Assembly (NCBI RefSeq): GCF_029911635.1
Contig: NZ_JARYTI010000008.1
Coordinates: 89,430 to 153,429, forward strand
Source of the DNA: Sphingomonas sp. AR_OL41
Lineage (GTDB): Bacteria > Pseudomonadota > Alphaproteobacteria > Sphingomonadales > Sphingomonadaceae
Length of the DNA stretch: 64,000 nt
Reading direction: 5' to 3'
Shown here one piece after another: positions 1 through 8,794 of the stretch. Made by a program: the position numbers and the translations under genes. Numbering within the stretch: position 1 is the stretch's first letter; every line of letters begins with the position of its first letter. The notes under the pieces were generated by a model. The model saw only the letters and a list, made by a program, of their open reading frames with translations, was not told the DNA's origin and made no database searches.

Positions 1-50
1 AGATTTCTGCCGTTTTGTCGATGGTTCTGGGGCGTCAAGAGACGGGTAAA

Positions 51-67
51 TGGTGCCCAGAAGAGGA
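51..67. repeat. Distal attachment site (copy of tRNA-Leu 3' end)
   Basis: This 17-bp sequence is identical to the 3' terminus of the tRNA-Leu gene at 8612-8628. The next base differs (t against c), so the perfect match ends here. It marks the far end of the integrated island. Confidence 0.85.
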
Positions 68-289
68 TTGGCACCGATGCAGGAATTACCGAGGGGATAC
101 CGTACCTTACAACACCGCGACCGCTTCGTTTTGTCCCGGGTCTTTGTACCGCCTGTGACGTAGCCGGGTCAAGACGGCCACCATACATCTTTCGGGATGA
201 TTTTCGCTCCGCCCACCGAAGGAGAACTGTCTGGCGCTGGGGACAGAAGCGGGCATGTTGGCGCTCGGCAACGCGAAGAGGGCTGGAAG

Positions 290-727
290 ATGTCGGCGGA
301 CATTGGGACTGCGATCGTCATGGTGGGGTTTGGGATCGCCTACACCTGGATGTGGAAGGGCGCACGAACGTCCAGGACCCCCGCGCCCGAAGCGGCGAGG
401 ACGGGCGCTAGGGCGGACCAGGCGGTCCCAATGCCCTGCCCGTCCACAGAGGCCCGTCGCGTGAACGAGGTGGACCTGAAGGCCGAAGCGATCCGCGCGT
501 GCCGTGCAGCGGCCGAGGACTATGTCGATGAACACCCCGGCCCAGTCGGGCGGTTGCTCGTCAAGGTGAGGGCCTGGGAGAACGCCACCGGACCCGACGA
601 CCGCCAAGGATGGTCGGTGTACCGGCACCTGGGTCTCCTGCGCCAGATCGTCGGTGAACCCCTGCTGCGGGACCCAGAGGCCGCCGTGCTCCGAGCGGTT
701 ACCTCTGTGGCGGAGCCGGTGGACTGA
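290..727 (+). CDS. Small membrane-anchored hypothetical protein of the island
   Basis: Predicted 145-residue protein that I do not recognise. Residues about 5-20 form one hydrophobic N-terminal segment, followed by a basic, proline- and alanine-rich linker (about 22-60) and a soluble, charged C-terminal part. The topology suggests a membrane anchor with a cytoplasmic domain. I chose the ATG at 290 because it begins directly at the hydrophobic segment and follows a purine-rich stretch; an upstream in-frame start at 197 would add an unlikely leader. The gene converges on the Mrr-type nuclease with a 21-bp gap. The opposite strand is also open here, but its translation is rich in His, Arg and Pro, typical of a shadow frame. 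Function unknown. Confidence 0.55.
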   Translation: MSADIGTAIVMVGFGIAYTWMWKGARTSRTPAPEAARTGARADQAVPMPCPSTEARRVNEVDLKAEAIRACRAAAEDYVDEHPGPVGRLLVKVRAWENATGPDDRQGWSVYRHLGLLRQIVGEPLLRDPEAAVLRAVTSVAEPVD

Positions 728-748
728 GCAGATGCGGGCCTTCACCCT

Positions 749-1711
749 TCAGCCGTCGAAGAACCCCTCGTCCAACTCCTTGATCTCCACCACGCCCCGG
801 ACGAGAACGCCGACCTTGTAGCGAACCATGAGGTCGGACAGCCTGTCTCCGTCTATGAGGACGACCTGGACCGTTGAGCCCTGCGCGGCTTGGCGGGCGT
901 CTGAGGTGAATTGCGAGGCAGTGACGAACACGCCCTTGTTGGCACGGTGGATGTTGAGGGCGCCGATGAAGTTGCGGATGTCCGGCGAGCTCACGTTGTT
1001 GCCCTCCTTGTATCGCTTGGCCTGTATGTACACGCGCTCCAGACCCAACGGGTCCTGATGGATCACGCCATCCATGCCACCGTCACCGGAACCTCCCAGC
1101 GCTGACGCCATCTCGTCGAGGCCTTGGCCATACCCCATCGCTAGAAGGAGCCGAAGGATCAGGCCCTCGAACTCGGCGGGGGTCATCTGCCGAACGCGAT
1201 CGAGGATTTCGGAACGGAGGGCCGCTTCGATCTCGCCCATGGCCGCATCTATGCGCTCACGCGGGGTACTTTCGTCGGAGCGCGTAAGGGCGGGGACGGT
1301 GGGTTCCAGCGTGTTCCCGGAAAGGTCGTTGGCTGGGATGCGCGGGGCCGGGGTCTTTCCTCTCGAACCCACCACCCAGGACACGAACTCTGGGTATCGG
1401 CCCAGCATTTCGACATCGATCCGCTCGGGGGCTTCGGCGAGCAACGCACGTCCGCGCTCCGTTATCTGCACCAGGCCGCGCTTCGGGGACGCAAGCAGAC
1501 CGGCCTTGCCCATATACGTCCGTGCCCACTGGAGCCGGTTCGCCAGAAGGATTTCCTGGCCGCTAGGTATGCGGGCGGCCCGCTCGTCCTCGGTCAGCTC
1601 GAACGCGTCCGCGATCGGTTCCAGGAAATGCCGCACGGTGGCGGGTCCCTCATGGAACGCGAGGCACTGTAGGAGCGGCAGCATCAAGGTCTGATAGTCG
1701 GGCACTGCCAC
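749..1711 (-). CDS. mrr: Mrr-family type IV restriction endonuclease
   Basis: The 320-residue protein should cut modified foreign DNA in the cytoplasm. Residues 1-100 look like the Mrr N-terminal winged-helix domain. The C-terminal half carries the Mrr catalytic domain (PD-(D/E)xK fold). There, GGMDG supplies the acidic residue and, after a short strand, the QAK motif supplies the catalytic lysine, with a QFTSDAR-type segment after it. Length agrees with the roughly 300 residues of E. coli Mrr. The start is the GTG at 1711, which has a GAGGAG ribosome-binding site six bases upstream. The gene lies inside the tRNA-Leu island, a common place for restriction functions. No methyltransferase gene is nearby, which fits a modification-dependent enzyme that needs no partner. 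Confidence 0.85.
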   Translation of the reverse strand: MAVPDYQTLMLPLLQCLAFHEGPATVRHFLEPIADAFELTEDERAARIPSGQEILLANRLQWARTYMGKAGLLASPKRGLVQITERGRALLAEAPERIDVEMLGRYPEFVSWVVGSRGKTPAPRIPANDLSGNTLEPTVPALTRSDESTPRERIDAAMGEIEAALRSEILDRVRQMTPAEFEGLILRLLLAMGYGQGLDEMASALGGSGDGGMDGVIHQDPLGLERVYIQAKRYKEGNNVSSPDIRNFIGALNIHRANKGVFVTASQFTSDARQAAQGSTVQVVLIDGDRLSDLMVRYKVGVLVRGVVEIKELDEGFFDG

Positions 1712-2134
1712 AAGCGTCTCCTCGCCGTCTTTCGTCGCTCCTTGCCACGTCTACGCCCTCGGGCAAACGGCCCCCCCGCGCATAGGGTCGGAGCGAGGGA
1801 CGTCTACGTCGGAGGGCGGCGCGATCAAGCTCGTTTCGGCCTGGCCCTAAGGTGCCCGTGGAAGGCCATGGAGTCCTGTCCGTGCCTTCCGGCCGCCACG
1901 TACCGGCCATAGGTTCGCGGGGCTGTACGGGGCCTCCATGGACTCTGTAGGAAGTGTGCAGCGCCGAGGCGCCCATGATCCGCGTCGGGTGTCCGATCGG
2001 CCTGCAAGGTCCGGCAGCTATGCGCCCCGATTTCGGTCCGGCCGCTTTCAGGCTTCTCGGTCATCGTGCGGGTAGCTGTACGGCTCGACCTGGTGGAAAG
2101 CTGACGTGGAGCAGTTGGAGCAACGGAGGAGGTT
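1712..2134. other. Gene-free gap inside the island
   Basis: About 420 bases between the Mrr start and the Sel1-repeat gene. Short frames exist on the minus strand, but their translations are arginine/proline-rich without recognisable motifs or a ribosome-binding site. I see no supported gene; the Mrr promoter probably lies at its left end. Confidence 0.5.
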
Positions 2135-2773
2135 TTACAGCCTGCAGCGATCACTGTTTGGACGGAATACCGTCAACCGGACAAACGGGACGAGTATCTT
2201 CAGGCGAATTGCTGCCCCACGCAGCCATGCGCCCACCGTCTTCCCTTCTGTCATTAGGATATGAGATAGCCAATGACCGGCGTGGATATGTCCCGCTGCA
2301 TAGGCGCGTCGAAAGTATGATAGCGCCGTATCAACATTCTTTACGACCAAATCACCTGAATAATACGCTTGGCCCAATACAAACATCGCCGGTGCATAGC
2401 CCAAATTTGACAAGCTCTCATAAAGCTCGATCGCCGACTTATCATGATTATTGATCTGCAAGTGCTTAGCCAAGCGATAGCGCCCATCGATTGAGCCAGC
2501 ATCCGACGAGCGCCTGAGCCAGTTCTCCCCGGCCTCTTCGTTTTTCCGAATGCCGTATTGGCCGCTAAGGAAAATGTGTCCAAGGCGCATCATGGCGAGA
2601 GCCGAGCCATCATCCGCCAGTTTCTCAAGGCTGCTCAGGCCGGAATGCCATCCTGTCTTCAGCAACTGCAAGCTGTCCCAAAGGGCTGGCGCCATCGGGT
2701 CGTCTGCCCACTCTCGCGAGAGACTTTCGCCCAATTGCGATTGCGCATTTTGGACTTTGGAAGCGATCACCAT
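2135..2773 (-). CDS. Sel1-repeat (tetratricopeptide-like) protein
   Basis: Predicted 212-residue protein with about three Sel1-like repeats. The pattern A-x-x-x-L-G-x-x-x-x-x-G, followed by A/E-x-W-x-R-x-A/S-x-x-A/G-x, occurs from roughly residue 57 to 170, for example the segments ending in WLRRSSDAGS and YFRRAYAAGH. Such repeats form alpha-solenoids that scaffold protein contacts; in bacteria they occur in signalling, effector and some defence contexts. No signal peptide or membrane segment is seen. The ATG at 2773 was preferred; an in-frame GTG at 2806 would add 11 residues, and neither has a strong ribosome-binding site. The gene has visibly more A and T than the chromosomal genes, consistent with foreign cargo. 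Specific role unknown. Confidence 0.65.
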   Translation of the reverse strand: MVIASKVQNAQSQLGESLSREWADDPMAPALWDSLQLLKTGWHSGLSSLEKLADDGSALAMMRLGHIFLSGQYGIRKNEEAGENWLRRSSDAGSIDGRYRLAKHLQINNHDKSAIELYESLSNLGYAPAMFVLGQAYYSGDLVVKNVDTALSYFRRAYAAGHIHAGHWLSHILMTEGKTVGAWLRGAAIRLKILVPFVRLTVFRPNSDRCRL

Positions 2774-3167
2774 GCCGTCTTCATCCCAACAAAAATGAAG
2801 AGCCACAAGTGGGCGGCTGCTGCCCGGCAGCTTTTCGGCTCATTTGGGGCCGCAACAGGCACGATCATTGCCATGCCTTCTGCTTCGCCCGGATGCTCGC
2901 ACGGCGCCGATGGGACCGATGGGCCGGCATGGGACCCGGACGGCGACATGGGACCCGCTCGTCGGCACCAAAATAATCGGGCGGTGTTCTTGGCGTTCTC
3001 AGGGCGACCGATGTATTGATCAGGGTCGGACTGGCGCCATGGCCGATCGAACGAAGCCGCCAATTTCGAACCGAATTGCGTCGAGGTGCTCGGGTCCCTC
3101 GGGGATGGCCGGGAGGGACCCAAGGGGACCCATTGGCCAGGATTGGCGGATTTCGGTGGGGTCCGGG
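2774..3167. other. Gene-free gap left of the IS21 element
   Basis: About 390 bases between the Sel1-repeat gene and the left end of the insertion sequence. Open frames here lack ribosome-binding sites and recognisable motifs. It may hold the Sel1 gene promoter, and possibly remnants of a gene disrupted by the IS, but I can identify none. Confidence 0.45.
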
Positions 3168-3194
3168 TGTGAATCGGCCTGCAATATTGACCCC
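3168..3194. repeat. IS21 left inverted repeat
   Basis: A 27-bp terminal repeat ending in TTGACCCC; it matches the reverse complement of 5646-5672 at 21 of 27 positions. A related internal copy ends near 3226. Confidence 0.75.
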
Positions 3195-3279
3195 GTTCGG
3201 GGCTGATCGGCTTCCAAAATTGACCCCCTGAACGGATGCGGTTCACGCCTCGTCGCTTTGCGGCGGGGGCGGGTGGGAG

Positions 3280-4845
3280 ATGCTGGTCGTGGAGACAGTG
3301 GCGCGCATCCGGCGCGAGTTTTTCGTCAAGGGCAAGTCGATCAAGGAGATCGTGCGCGACCTCGGCGTGTCGCGGAACACGGTCAGGAAGGTGCTGCGCT
3401 CGGGGGAGACGGCGTTCGCGTACGAGCGCAGCGTGCAACCGTTGCCGAAGCTGGGGCCGTGGACGGCCGATCTGGATCGGCTGCTCGAGACGAACGATCG
3501 CAAGGCGCGGCGCGAGCGGCTGACGATGATCCGCGTGTTCGAGGAGTTGCAGGGGCTGGGCTATCGTGGCGGTTATGACGCGGTCCGGCGCTATGCGGCG
3601 GCGTGGCACCGCGAGCGCTCGGTCGCGACGGCGGCAGCGTATGTGCCGCTGAGCTTTGCGCCGGGCGAGGCATACCAGTTCGACTGGAGCCACGAGATCG
3701 TCGTCATCGCGGGGGTCACGACGACGGTGAAGGTGGCGCATATGCGGCTTTGCCACAGCCGGATGTTTTACGTGCGGGCCTATCCGCGCGAGAGCCAGGA
3801 GATGGTGTTTGACGCGCATGACCGCGCGTTCGCGTTCTTCGGTGGCGCTTGCCAGCGCGGCATTTACGACAACATGAAGACGGCGGTCGATGCGATCTTC
3901 GTCGGTCGCGAGCGTCAGTATAATCGCCGCTTCCAGCAGATGTGCGGGCATTATCTGGTCGAGCCTGTGGCGTGCACGCCGGCGTCGGGCTGGGAGAAGG
4001 GGCAGGTCGAGAATCAGGTCGGGCTGGTGCGCGAACGCTTCTTCACGCCGCGGTTGCGGTTCAAGAGCTACGCCGAGATGAACGCCTGGCTGGAGGATCG
4101 CTGCGTCGCGCGAGCGAAGCAGGCGGCCCATCCCGAGTTGAAGGATCGCACCGTATGGGAGGTGTTCGAGGCGGCCGACCGCCCCGCGCTGATCGCCTAT
4201 CGCGGGCCGTTCGACGGCTTCCATGCGCTCCCGGCGTCGGTATCGAAGACGTTGCTGGTGCGGTTCGATTACAACAAATACTCGGTGCATGCAGCGGCCG
4301 GCGGCCGGCCAGTCGAGATCCACGCCTATGCCGATCGCATCGTCATCCGCCAGGATGGCGAGAGCGTCGGCGAACATATCCGCCGGTTCGGGCGTGAGCA
4401 GACGATCTATGATCCCTGGCATTACGTGCCAGTACTGACGAGGAAGCCCGGCGCGTTGCGCAATGGCGCGCCGTTCAAGGACTGGCCGCTTCCGCCCGCG
4501 ATCGAACGGGTACGGCGACGCCTCGGCGGTCACGCCGATGGTGATCGCCAGATGGTCGGGATCCTGAGCGCGGTGACGACCGATGGACTTGATGCGGTCG
4601 AGGCCGCCTGCGCCGAGGCACTGGCGGGCGGTACGGTCAGCCGCGACGTCGTGCTCAACATCCTGACCCGTCAGCGCGAGCCATCGGCACCGCTGACCAT
4701 CGCCACGCCCGAGGCGCTGCGGCTTCTCCATGAGCCGGTCGCCGACTGCGCCCGATACGACAGCCTGAGGAGTTTTTATGGAACGCCACGAGATCCTGGA
4801 GATGATGGGAACGCTGAAGCTTGCCGGCATGCGGCACGCCTATGA
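3280..4845 (+). CDS. istA: IS21-family transposase IstA
   Basis: The 521-residue DDE transposase carries out strand transfer for the element. An N-terminal helix-turn-helix includes [18 protein letters not shown] (about residues 17-34), followed by the integrase-type catalytic core. DDE candidates are the aspartate in QFDWSHE, the aspartate in [10 protein letters not shown] and the glutamate in KGQVENQVG. The length matches the usual 390-520 residues of IstA proteins. It overlaps istB by 68 bases in another frame, longer than the few-base overlap common in this family. The last 20 or so residues of IstA may therefore be non-essential. The ATG at 3280 begins just before the helix-turn-helix. 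Confidence 0.93.
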   Translation: MLVVETVARIRREFFVKGKSIKEIVRDLGVSRNTVRKVLRSGETAFAYERSVQPLPKLGPWTADLDRLLETNDRKARRERLTMIRVFEELQGLGYRGGYDAVRRYAAAWHRERSVATAAAYVPLSFAPGEAYQFDWSHEIVVIAGVTTTVKVAHMRLCHSRMFYVRAYPRESQEMVFDAHDRAFAFFGGACQRGIYDNMKTAVDAIFVGRERQYNRRFQQMCGHYLVEPVACTPASGWEKGQVENQVGLVRERFFTPRLRFKSYAEMNAWLEDRCVARAKQAAHPELKDRTVWEVFEAADRPALIAYRGPFDGFHALPASVSKTLLVRFDYNKYSVHAAAGGRPVEIHAYADRIVIRQDGESVGEHIRRFGREQTIYDPWHYVPVLTRKPGALRNGAPFKDWPLPPAIERVRRRLGGHADGDRQMVGILSAVTTDGLDAVEAACAEALAGGTVSRDVVLNILTRQREPSAPLTIATPEALRLLHEPVADCARYDSLRSFYGTPRDPGDDGNAEACRHAARL

Positions 4846-5512
4846 CGAGGTGATCACCGACGCGGTGAAGCGGCAGCATGCCCCCGGCCGCGTGGTTGGT
4901 GATCTGCTGAAAGCCGAGATCGACGAAAAGCAGGCGCGCTCGATCAAATACCAGATGACGATCGCCAAGCTGCCGCTGGCCAAAGACATTACCGGCTTCG
5001 ATTTTACCGCGACGCCGATCAACGAAGGGCTGGTCCGCGACCTTGCCACCGGAGCGTTCCTGGCCAGTCAGCGCAACGCCGTGCTGGTTGGCGGCACCGG
5101 CACCGGCAAGACACACCTTGCCATCGCGATCGGGCGAGCCTGCGTGCGCACCGGCGCCAGGGTCAGATATTACAATACGATCGACCTGGTGAACCGGCTC
5201 GAGGCCGAAAGCCGCGCAGGTCGTGCCGGGCGGATCGCCGAGCATCTGTCGCGGCTCGATCTCGTGATCCTCGACGAGCTCGGCTATCTGCCGTTCGCGC
5301 TGTCGGGCGGCCAGCTGCTGTTCCACCTGGTCAGCCGCCTCTACGAGCAGACCTCGATCGCGGTCACCACCAACCTCGCGTTCGGCGAATGGCCCAGCGT
5401 GTTCGGCGATGCGAAAATGACCACCGCGCTGCTCGATCGGCTGACCCACCACTGCGACATCGTCGAGACCGGCAACGAGAGCTGGCGGTTCAAAAGCCGC
5501 GAGGCTGCCTGA
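4778..5512 (+). CDS. istB: IS21-family helper ATPase IstB
   Basis: The 244-residue AAA+ ATPase, related to DnaC, assembles on DNA and stimulates IstA during IS21 transposition. Walker A is [11 protein letters not shown] (about residues 104-114) and Walker B is [12 protein letters not shown]. The length is typical (about 240-260). Its ATG is preceded by GAGGAG five bases upstream, inside the end of istA, so the two are translationally linked. All expected motifs are present and the frame is intact. Confidence 0.93.
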   Translation: MERHEILEMMGTLKLAGMRHAYDEVITDAVKRQHAPGRVVGDLLKAEIDEKQARSIKYQMTIAKLPLAKDITGFDFTATPINEGLVRDLATGAFLASQRNAVLVGGTGTGKTHLAIAIGRACVRTGARVRYYNTIDLVNRLEAESRAGRAGRIAEHLSRLDLVILDELGYLPFALSGGQLLFHLVSRLYEQTSIAVTTNLAFGEWPSVFGDAKMTTALLDRLTHHCDIVETGNESWRFKSREAA

Positions 5513-5645
5513 CGGCGAAAAGATGCAATCGGCATGGGTGTGCGCCGGCTCCGGGCTACGCCCTCCGCCGCCGCACACCCATGCCGACGTTCCTTACGCC
5601 CATCGGTAAGATCGAAGCAGCGGGGTCAATGTTGGACGCCGATCG

Positions 5646-5672
5646 GGGGTCAAGATCCCACGCCGGTTGACA
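5646..5672. repeat. IS21 right inverted repeat
   Basis: A 27-bp terminal repeat beginning GGGGTCAA and ending GGTTGACA. It pairs with 3168-3194, and a second internal GGGGTCAATGTTGGAC copy lies about 20 bp inward. Confidence 0.75.
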
Positions 5673-5856
5673 CACGGCGAACGGTAATCAGCACGAAGAG
5701 GCCCAATACCGGATCGACGTGGTGAGGGTCGGGACCGCGCGGGACCTTATTGGTTCGTTCCGGGTCGTGCTGGAGAAACCCCAGGATTTCTGCGGGTCCA
5801 GCTGCCGAGGCGTGTCAAGTTTGACATGCAGGGAACTGTGCCCGGCGCAACGGGCT

Positions 5857-6645
5857 TCAGCCCTCCTCCGGTGGGCCATCGTCGGGCAGGAAGGACACGT
5901 TGTGCGGGGAGTTGAACAGCCGCCGCGCATCGTCGTTTTGCCAATACCAATTCGAGTAGTCCAGCTTCTCCGCCCGCTCGAAGTCCCCTGCGAAGCTCAC
6001 GCCGAACCCGTAGGCCCCGAAGTGGTTATCCTCCGCCAACGTGAAGCCCGATGGCGTGAACTCGATCGTCACGCGATGGGGCTCCGCATCCTGCCGCGAC
6101 GCCTCAAAGGTATGTTCTAGTTTACCGTCGCGCAGTTCCGCGACGAAGCTAAGGTCGCCAATTCGAGGTCCCGTTCGTTGATGACCTCCTAGAAGAGCGA
6201 AGCCGGATACGAAGTACCGAATGTCCCCGGTGATTGTATCCGGGACGGTGGTAAGGTCTATCTCGGCTGACCACGAAATGTCACTATCCTCGCGCACGTA
6301 ATGGCCCGCGTATGGATCGCGATTTTCTAAGGTCATCATGCCTATACCGACCTGTTCGTCCAAAAATCGCTGAACGATGTTCCGTAGCTCGCTACGATAC
6401 TGTTTCACTTCACCGACAGTGAACCCTTTGCTCTGCGACCGCCGACTGTCGTACTGGTCGTGGTGGTCGAGACACAGGTAGGCCAGATTGTCCAACGCGG
6501 GGTTGTCATTGCTCCGATCCAGGTGGGCGATCTGGCCCTGTTTCTCTCCAGTGTCCTTGTTGAGACCATAGCAAATGCAGCAACGGCGGCGACAAGCGAT
6601 GATGACGCTATCTACGACACTTGGCGGGATTGAGGACCGTGGCAT
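5857..6645 (-). CDS. HNH-like nuclease with unknown C-terminal domain
   Basis: Predicted 262-residue protein. The N-terminal part (about residues 12-80) has an HNH-like finger: C-x-x-C (CCICYG), then IAHLDR with the first histidine, a central N-P-A-L-D-N-L segment, and a terminal C-L-D-H-H. The linker helix resembles those following HNH fingers. The remaining 150 or so residues look like a beta-rich domain that I do not recognise. HNH plus sensor-like domain is a frequent build for anti-phage effectors; that role is inference only. The ATG at 6645 follows a GAGGGG run; TTG and GTG codons slightly upstream are alternatives. It lies just inside the integrase gene, within the tRNA-Leu island. 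Confidence 0.65.
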   Translation of the reverse strand: MPRSSIPPSVVDSVIIACRRRCCICYGLNKDTGEKQGQIAHLDRSNDNPALDNLAYLCLDHHDQYDSRRSQSKGFTVGEVKQYRSELRNIVQRFLDEQVGIGMMTLENRDPYAGHYVREDSDISWSAEIDLTTVPDTITGDIRYFVSGFALLGGHQRTGPRIGDLSFVAELRDGKLEHTFEASRQDAEPHRVTIEFTPSGFTLAEDNHFGAYGFGVSFAGDFERAEKLDYSNWYWQNDDARRLFNSPHNVSFLPDDGPPEEG

Positions 6646-6709
6646 GCCCCCCTCATGCCGCACATTGCGGGGCCCTTTCAAGCAACGCAGGACCTTTCGG
6701 ATGGTCGCA

Positions 6710-8587
6710 TCATACGGCCGGCGCGGCTCGCGGCCTTTTGTGCCCCGTCGAGGCCTTTGGGGTCGCCCAAGGACGCACGCCCAGCCCCGCGAACCACGGA
6801 TACTCCAGCTTGTCGATCGCGTCCCCCAGCGGGTTTAGATCACCGTATCCCTCATTTGCGTTGGCGTCGGGGAGCGCGTGACCCTGGATGTACGCCATGG
6901 ACTCCCGAGGGATGCCGCTGCGCCTCGCCGCCGTACTCCAGGTATGGCGCGTCTCGCGGGCCGGTTGCCTCCCCTCGCCTTCGAGGTGGACGCCCTGGGC
7001 CTCCAGGTAGCCGCGCCACCAATCCCCGAACCCGGCGAACAGTAGGCCCCGCTTGCCCTTGGTTCGAAGACGCGGGAAGAGCGCCGCCTCGCCTGCCTTC
7101 TGAAGCGAGCGGGCGTAGGCTAGGAGCCCAAGGTCTATCAGCGGCTGCGGGACGGGGAACGTGCGGCGGCCCGATTGTCGCTTAGTCGTCTTCAGGGACT
7201 GGCGCCCCTTGTGGGGGTGGATACCCTGGTCGGTGATGCGAAGGAGCCAGCGGCCGGTCCTTTCGTCCCGCAGGATGTCATCAACCAGGAGCTGTGCAAT
7301 CTCCTCGGGGCGGGCGCCGGTGAAGAGGAGGAGGAGCGGGAGCCAGTAGGACGCCTCGCCCTTGCCTCCAAGGGGCCGAGCGCCCTGCGTGAAGACGGGA
7401 AGGCTATAGATGGCCCGCGCCTCCTCTTCGCTGAACCCAAGCGGCTCCTTACGGGCCGTGGAGCGCTCTAGGTCGTGCTCCTCGAACGGATTGGCCAAAG
7501 CGGCCTCAATTCGCCCTGCCCGCCGGGCCTGGGGCCACCGTGCGCTCAACATGCTCAAATGCTGCGCCACCGTTTTAGGGGACAGTCTGGGGACCTCGGC
7601 ACGATCGCGGTATTTCTCCACCAAGGCCGGCAGGGGGACCGAGCGGTCCGCTAGAGGGAGCTTAGCGGGTCGCTGCGTCAGGAGGTCCAGCCAGTCCGAC
7701 ACCATGGCCCGCGTAATCTCTTCGGGCCTGGGGGTGCCGTGGGTCTCCCTGAAGAGGCGGAGGGCAGTACGAACACCCTCTCTGGTGGTTTCGCTCATCG
7801 GCTTGCGGGTGGCGTCGAACAGGCCCTCCACGATCGCTTGGAACGTCAGGCTATCGGTGGAGGCTGGTGCGGTGGTCGTTGCGGATTTGGGCGGCGCGGT
7901 AGGCTCGGCAGGGATGGGCACTACCTGTCCCCTTAGGCGAGACCGAGAGGCCTTGCGTAGGTCCAGGACGGCAGCATGCAGCGCCCATAGCAGCCGCTCC
8001 CGCCCGTCAGTATCTGTCGGATCGGCGCGGAGGCCATCGTCGGCAAGAAGTTGGGTTGCCTGCTTCCCCCACCATCCCTCCAGCGCCTCCATGTCACCTT
8101 CAGCGCGGGCGCGAAGGAAGTCTTCAGTCAGCTCCTCCCAGCCACCCAAGGCGCGATCGGCCCAGTCGCCACCACGGGTCCGCAGTGCTTCTTCTTCCTG
8201 GAGATGCCAGCGGCGGGTGAAGATGCCCACAAGGTACGCGATGCGGTCATCGGTCAGGACATCGAAGGAACCCGCGTCGGTCTTCGCCTGGAGGAGCCGT
8301 GCTGCGCAGGCGCGTTCCACGTCGCGATCGTATTGGAGCTTGGCGGCCTCGTAGGCCTGCCAGGCGGCCATCGTCATCCTTCGACGTGCCCCGAGAGGGA
8401 TTTTTAGCTCGCGCTGCCCCGGCTTGTCGAGGAAGGGCCGTAGAGACTCGGGGTAGGCGCGTCGAAAAAGTAGGCGGCCGGTCGGCTCTTCACGCACCCA
8501 GTCCAGCGTCTTTCCCATGACCCGTTTGTCCCCGCTCTTTGTACCAAGTCGGGCGCTGTAAGCCTCTGCGGCCTCGGGATTTTCCAT
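6710..8587 (-). CDS. Tyrosine recombinase (island integrase)
   Basis: The 625-residue site-specific integrase is presumed to join the island to the tRNA-Leu attachment site. The long N-terminal region (about 1-280) includes a segment typical of proteobacterial integrases (TGRLLFRRAYPESLRPFL). A SAM-like core-binding domain follows, then the catalytic domain. Catalytic residues are visible: the first arginine in FTGARPEEIAQL, H-x-x-R-like residues in ETRHTWSTAARRSG, the G-H of YIQGHALPD, and a nucleophile tyrosine in NEGYGD. The ATG at 8587 has a GGGG/GAG-rich site before it. It starts 24 bp from the tRNA 3' end and reads away from it, as expected for an integrase beside its attachment site. 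The frame is intact, so the island may still be mobile. Confidence 0.92.
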   Translation of the reverse strand: MENPEAAEAYSARLGTKSGDKRVMGKTLDWVREEPTGRLLFRRAYPESLRPFLDKPGQRELKIPLGARRRMTMAAWQAYEAAKLQYDRDVERACAARLLQAKTDAGSFDVLTDDRIAYLVGIFTRRWHLQEEEALRTRGGDWADRALGGWEELTEDFLRARAEGDMEALEGWWGKQATQLLADDGLRADPTDTDGRERLLWALHAAVLDLRKASRSRLRGQVVPIPAEPTAPPKSATTTAPASTDSLTFQAIVEGLFDATRKPMSETTREGVRTALRLFRETHGTPRPEEITRAMVSDWLDLLTQRPAKLPLADRSVPLPALVEKYRDRAEVPRLSPKTVAQHLSMLSARWPQARRAGRIEAALANPFEEHDLERSTARKEPLGFSEEEARAIYSLPVFTQGARPLGGKGEASYWLPLLLLFTGARPEEIAQLLVDDILRDERTGRWLLRITDQGIHPHKGRQSLKTTKRQSGRRTFPVPQPLIDLGLLAYARSLQKAGEAALFPRLRTKGKRGLLFAGFGDWWRGYLEAQGVHLEGEGRQPARETRHTWSTAARRSGIPRESMAYIQGHALPDANANEGYGDLNPLGDAIDKLEYPWFAGLGVRPWATPKASTGHKRPRAAPAV

Positions 8588-8611
8588 GATCTCAACCCCT
8601 TAAAGGGGTGC

Positions 8612-8628
8612 TGGTGCCCAGAAGAGGA
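8612..8628. repeat. Proximal attachment site within tRNA-Leu 3' end
   Basis: This is the 17-bp match to 51-67. It covers the CCA terminus and the adjoining acceptor and T-arm bases of the tRNA-Leu gene, the standard crossover region for tRNA-targeting integrases. Confidence 0.85.
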
Positions 8629-8698
8629 CTCGAACCTCCACGACCTTGCGATCGCCAGCACCTGAAGCTGGTGCGTCTACCAATTCCGCCATCTGGGC
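8612..8698 (-). tRNA. tRNA-Leu(CAG)
   Basis: The 87-base class II tRNA reads from 8698 down to 8612. Acceptor arms GCCCAGA and TCTGGGC pair, with discriminator A and an encoded CCA. The anticodon stem CCAGC/GCTGG encloses the loop TTCAGGT, giving anticodon CAG. A long variable arm and GGTTCGAGTCC in the T-loop agree with leucine tRNA. It is the integration target of the island to its left and is kept intact by the integrated copy of its 3' end. Confidence 0.96.
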
Positions 8699-8794
8699 AC
8701 GGGGTAGGGGGCGCGCCTTAGGGGACGGTCATGCGGCTTGTCAACTCGGGCGCGGCGCGGCAAGGCGGCGGCGCGGCAACGGACTGAAGGCAAA

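Larger units (their letters stand above)
3168..5672 (+). mobile_element. IS21-family insertion sequence, 2.5 kb, apparently intact
   Basis: Two plus-strand genes, istA (transposase) and istB (helper ATPase), are flanked by imperfect 27-bp inverted repeats with 21 of 27 matches. The repeats begin TGT at 3168 and end ACA at 5672. Each end also carries a second internal copy of the ATTGACCCC-type repeat, as is usual for IS21 ends. Both genes are open with catalytic motifs in place, so the element could be active. Flanking bases (GGTCCGGG and CACGGCGA) show no target-site duplication. That hints at a rearrangement, an old insertion, or ends a few bases from where I place them. Confidence 0.85.
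51..8628. mobile_element. Genomic island integrated at the 3' end of tRNA-Leu(CAG)
   Basis: A 17-bp direct repeat (TGGTGCCCAGAAGAGGA) occurs at 51-67 and 8612-8628. The right copy is the 3' end of an intact tRNA-Leu gene including its CCA. A large tyrosine recombinase gene ends the cargo, with its start 24 bp from that tRNA. This is the usual layout of an element that enters a tRNA 3' end and restores it. Cargo between the sites is a small membrane protein, an Mrr-type nuclease, a Sel1-repeat protein, an IS21-family element and an HNH protein. No relaxase, type IV secretion or phage structural genes are visible, so it is probably a small satellite-like or defence island. Only 50 bp lie outside the left repeat, so a longer composite element cannot be excluded. 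Confidence 0.85.

Noticed and set aside
107..745. A 212-codon minus frame at the left end of the island
   Set aside because: Competes with the plus-strand membrane protein; its translation is rich in His, Arg and Pro and lacks hydrophobic or domain pattern.
2767..4830. A 687-codon minus frame across the IS21 left end and istA
   Set aside because: Antisense to istA and composed of His/Arg-rich sequence; not credible as a gene.
3160..5680. Target-site duplication of the IS21 element
   Set aside because: Flanking 8-mers do not match in either register tested.
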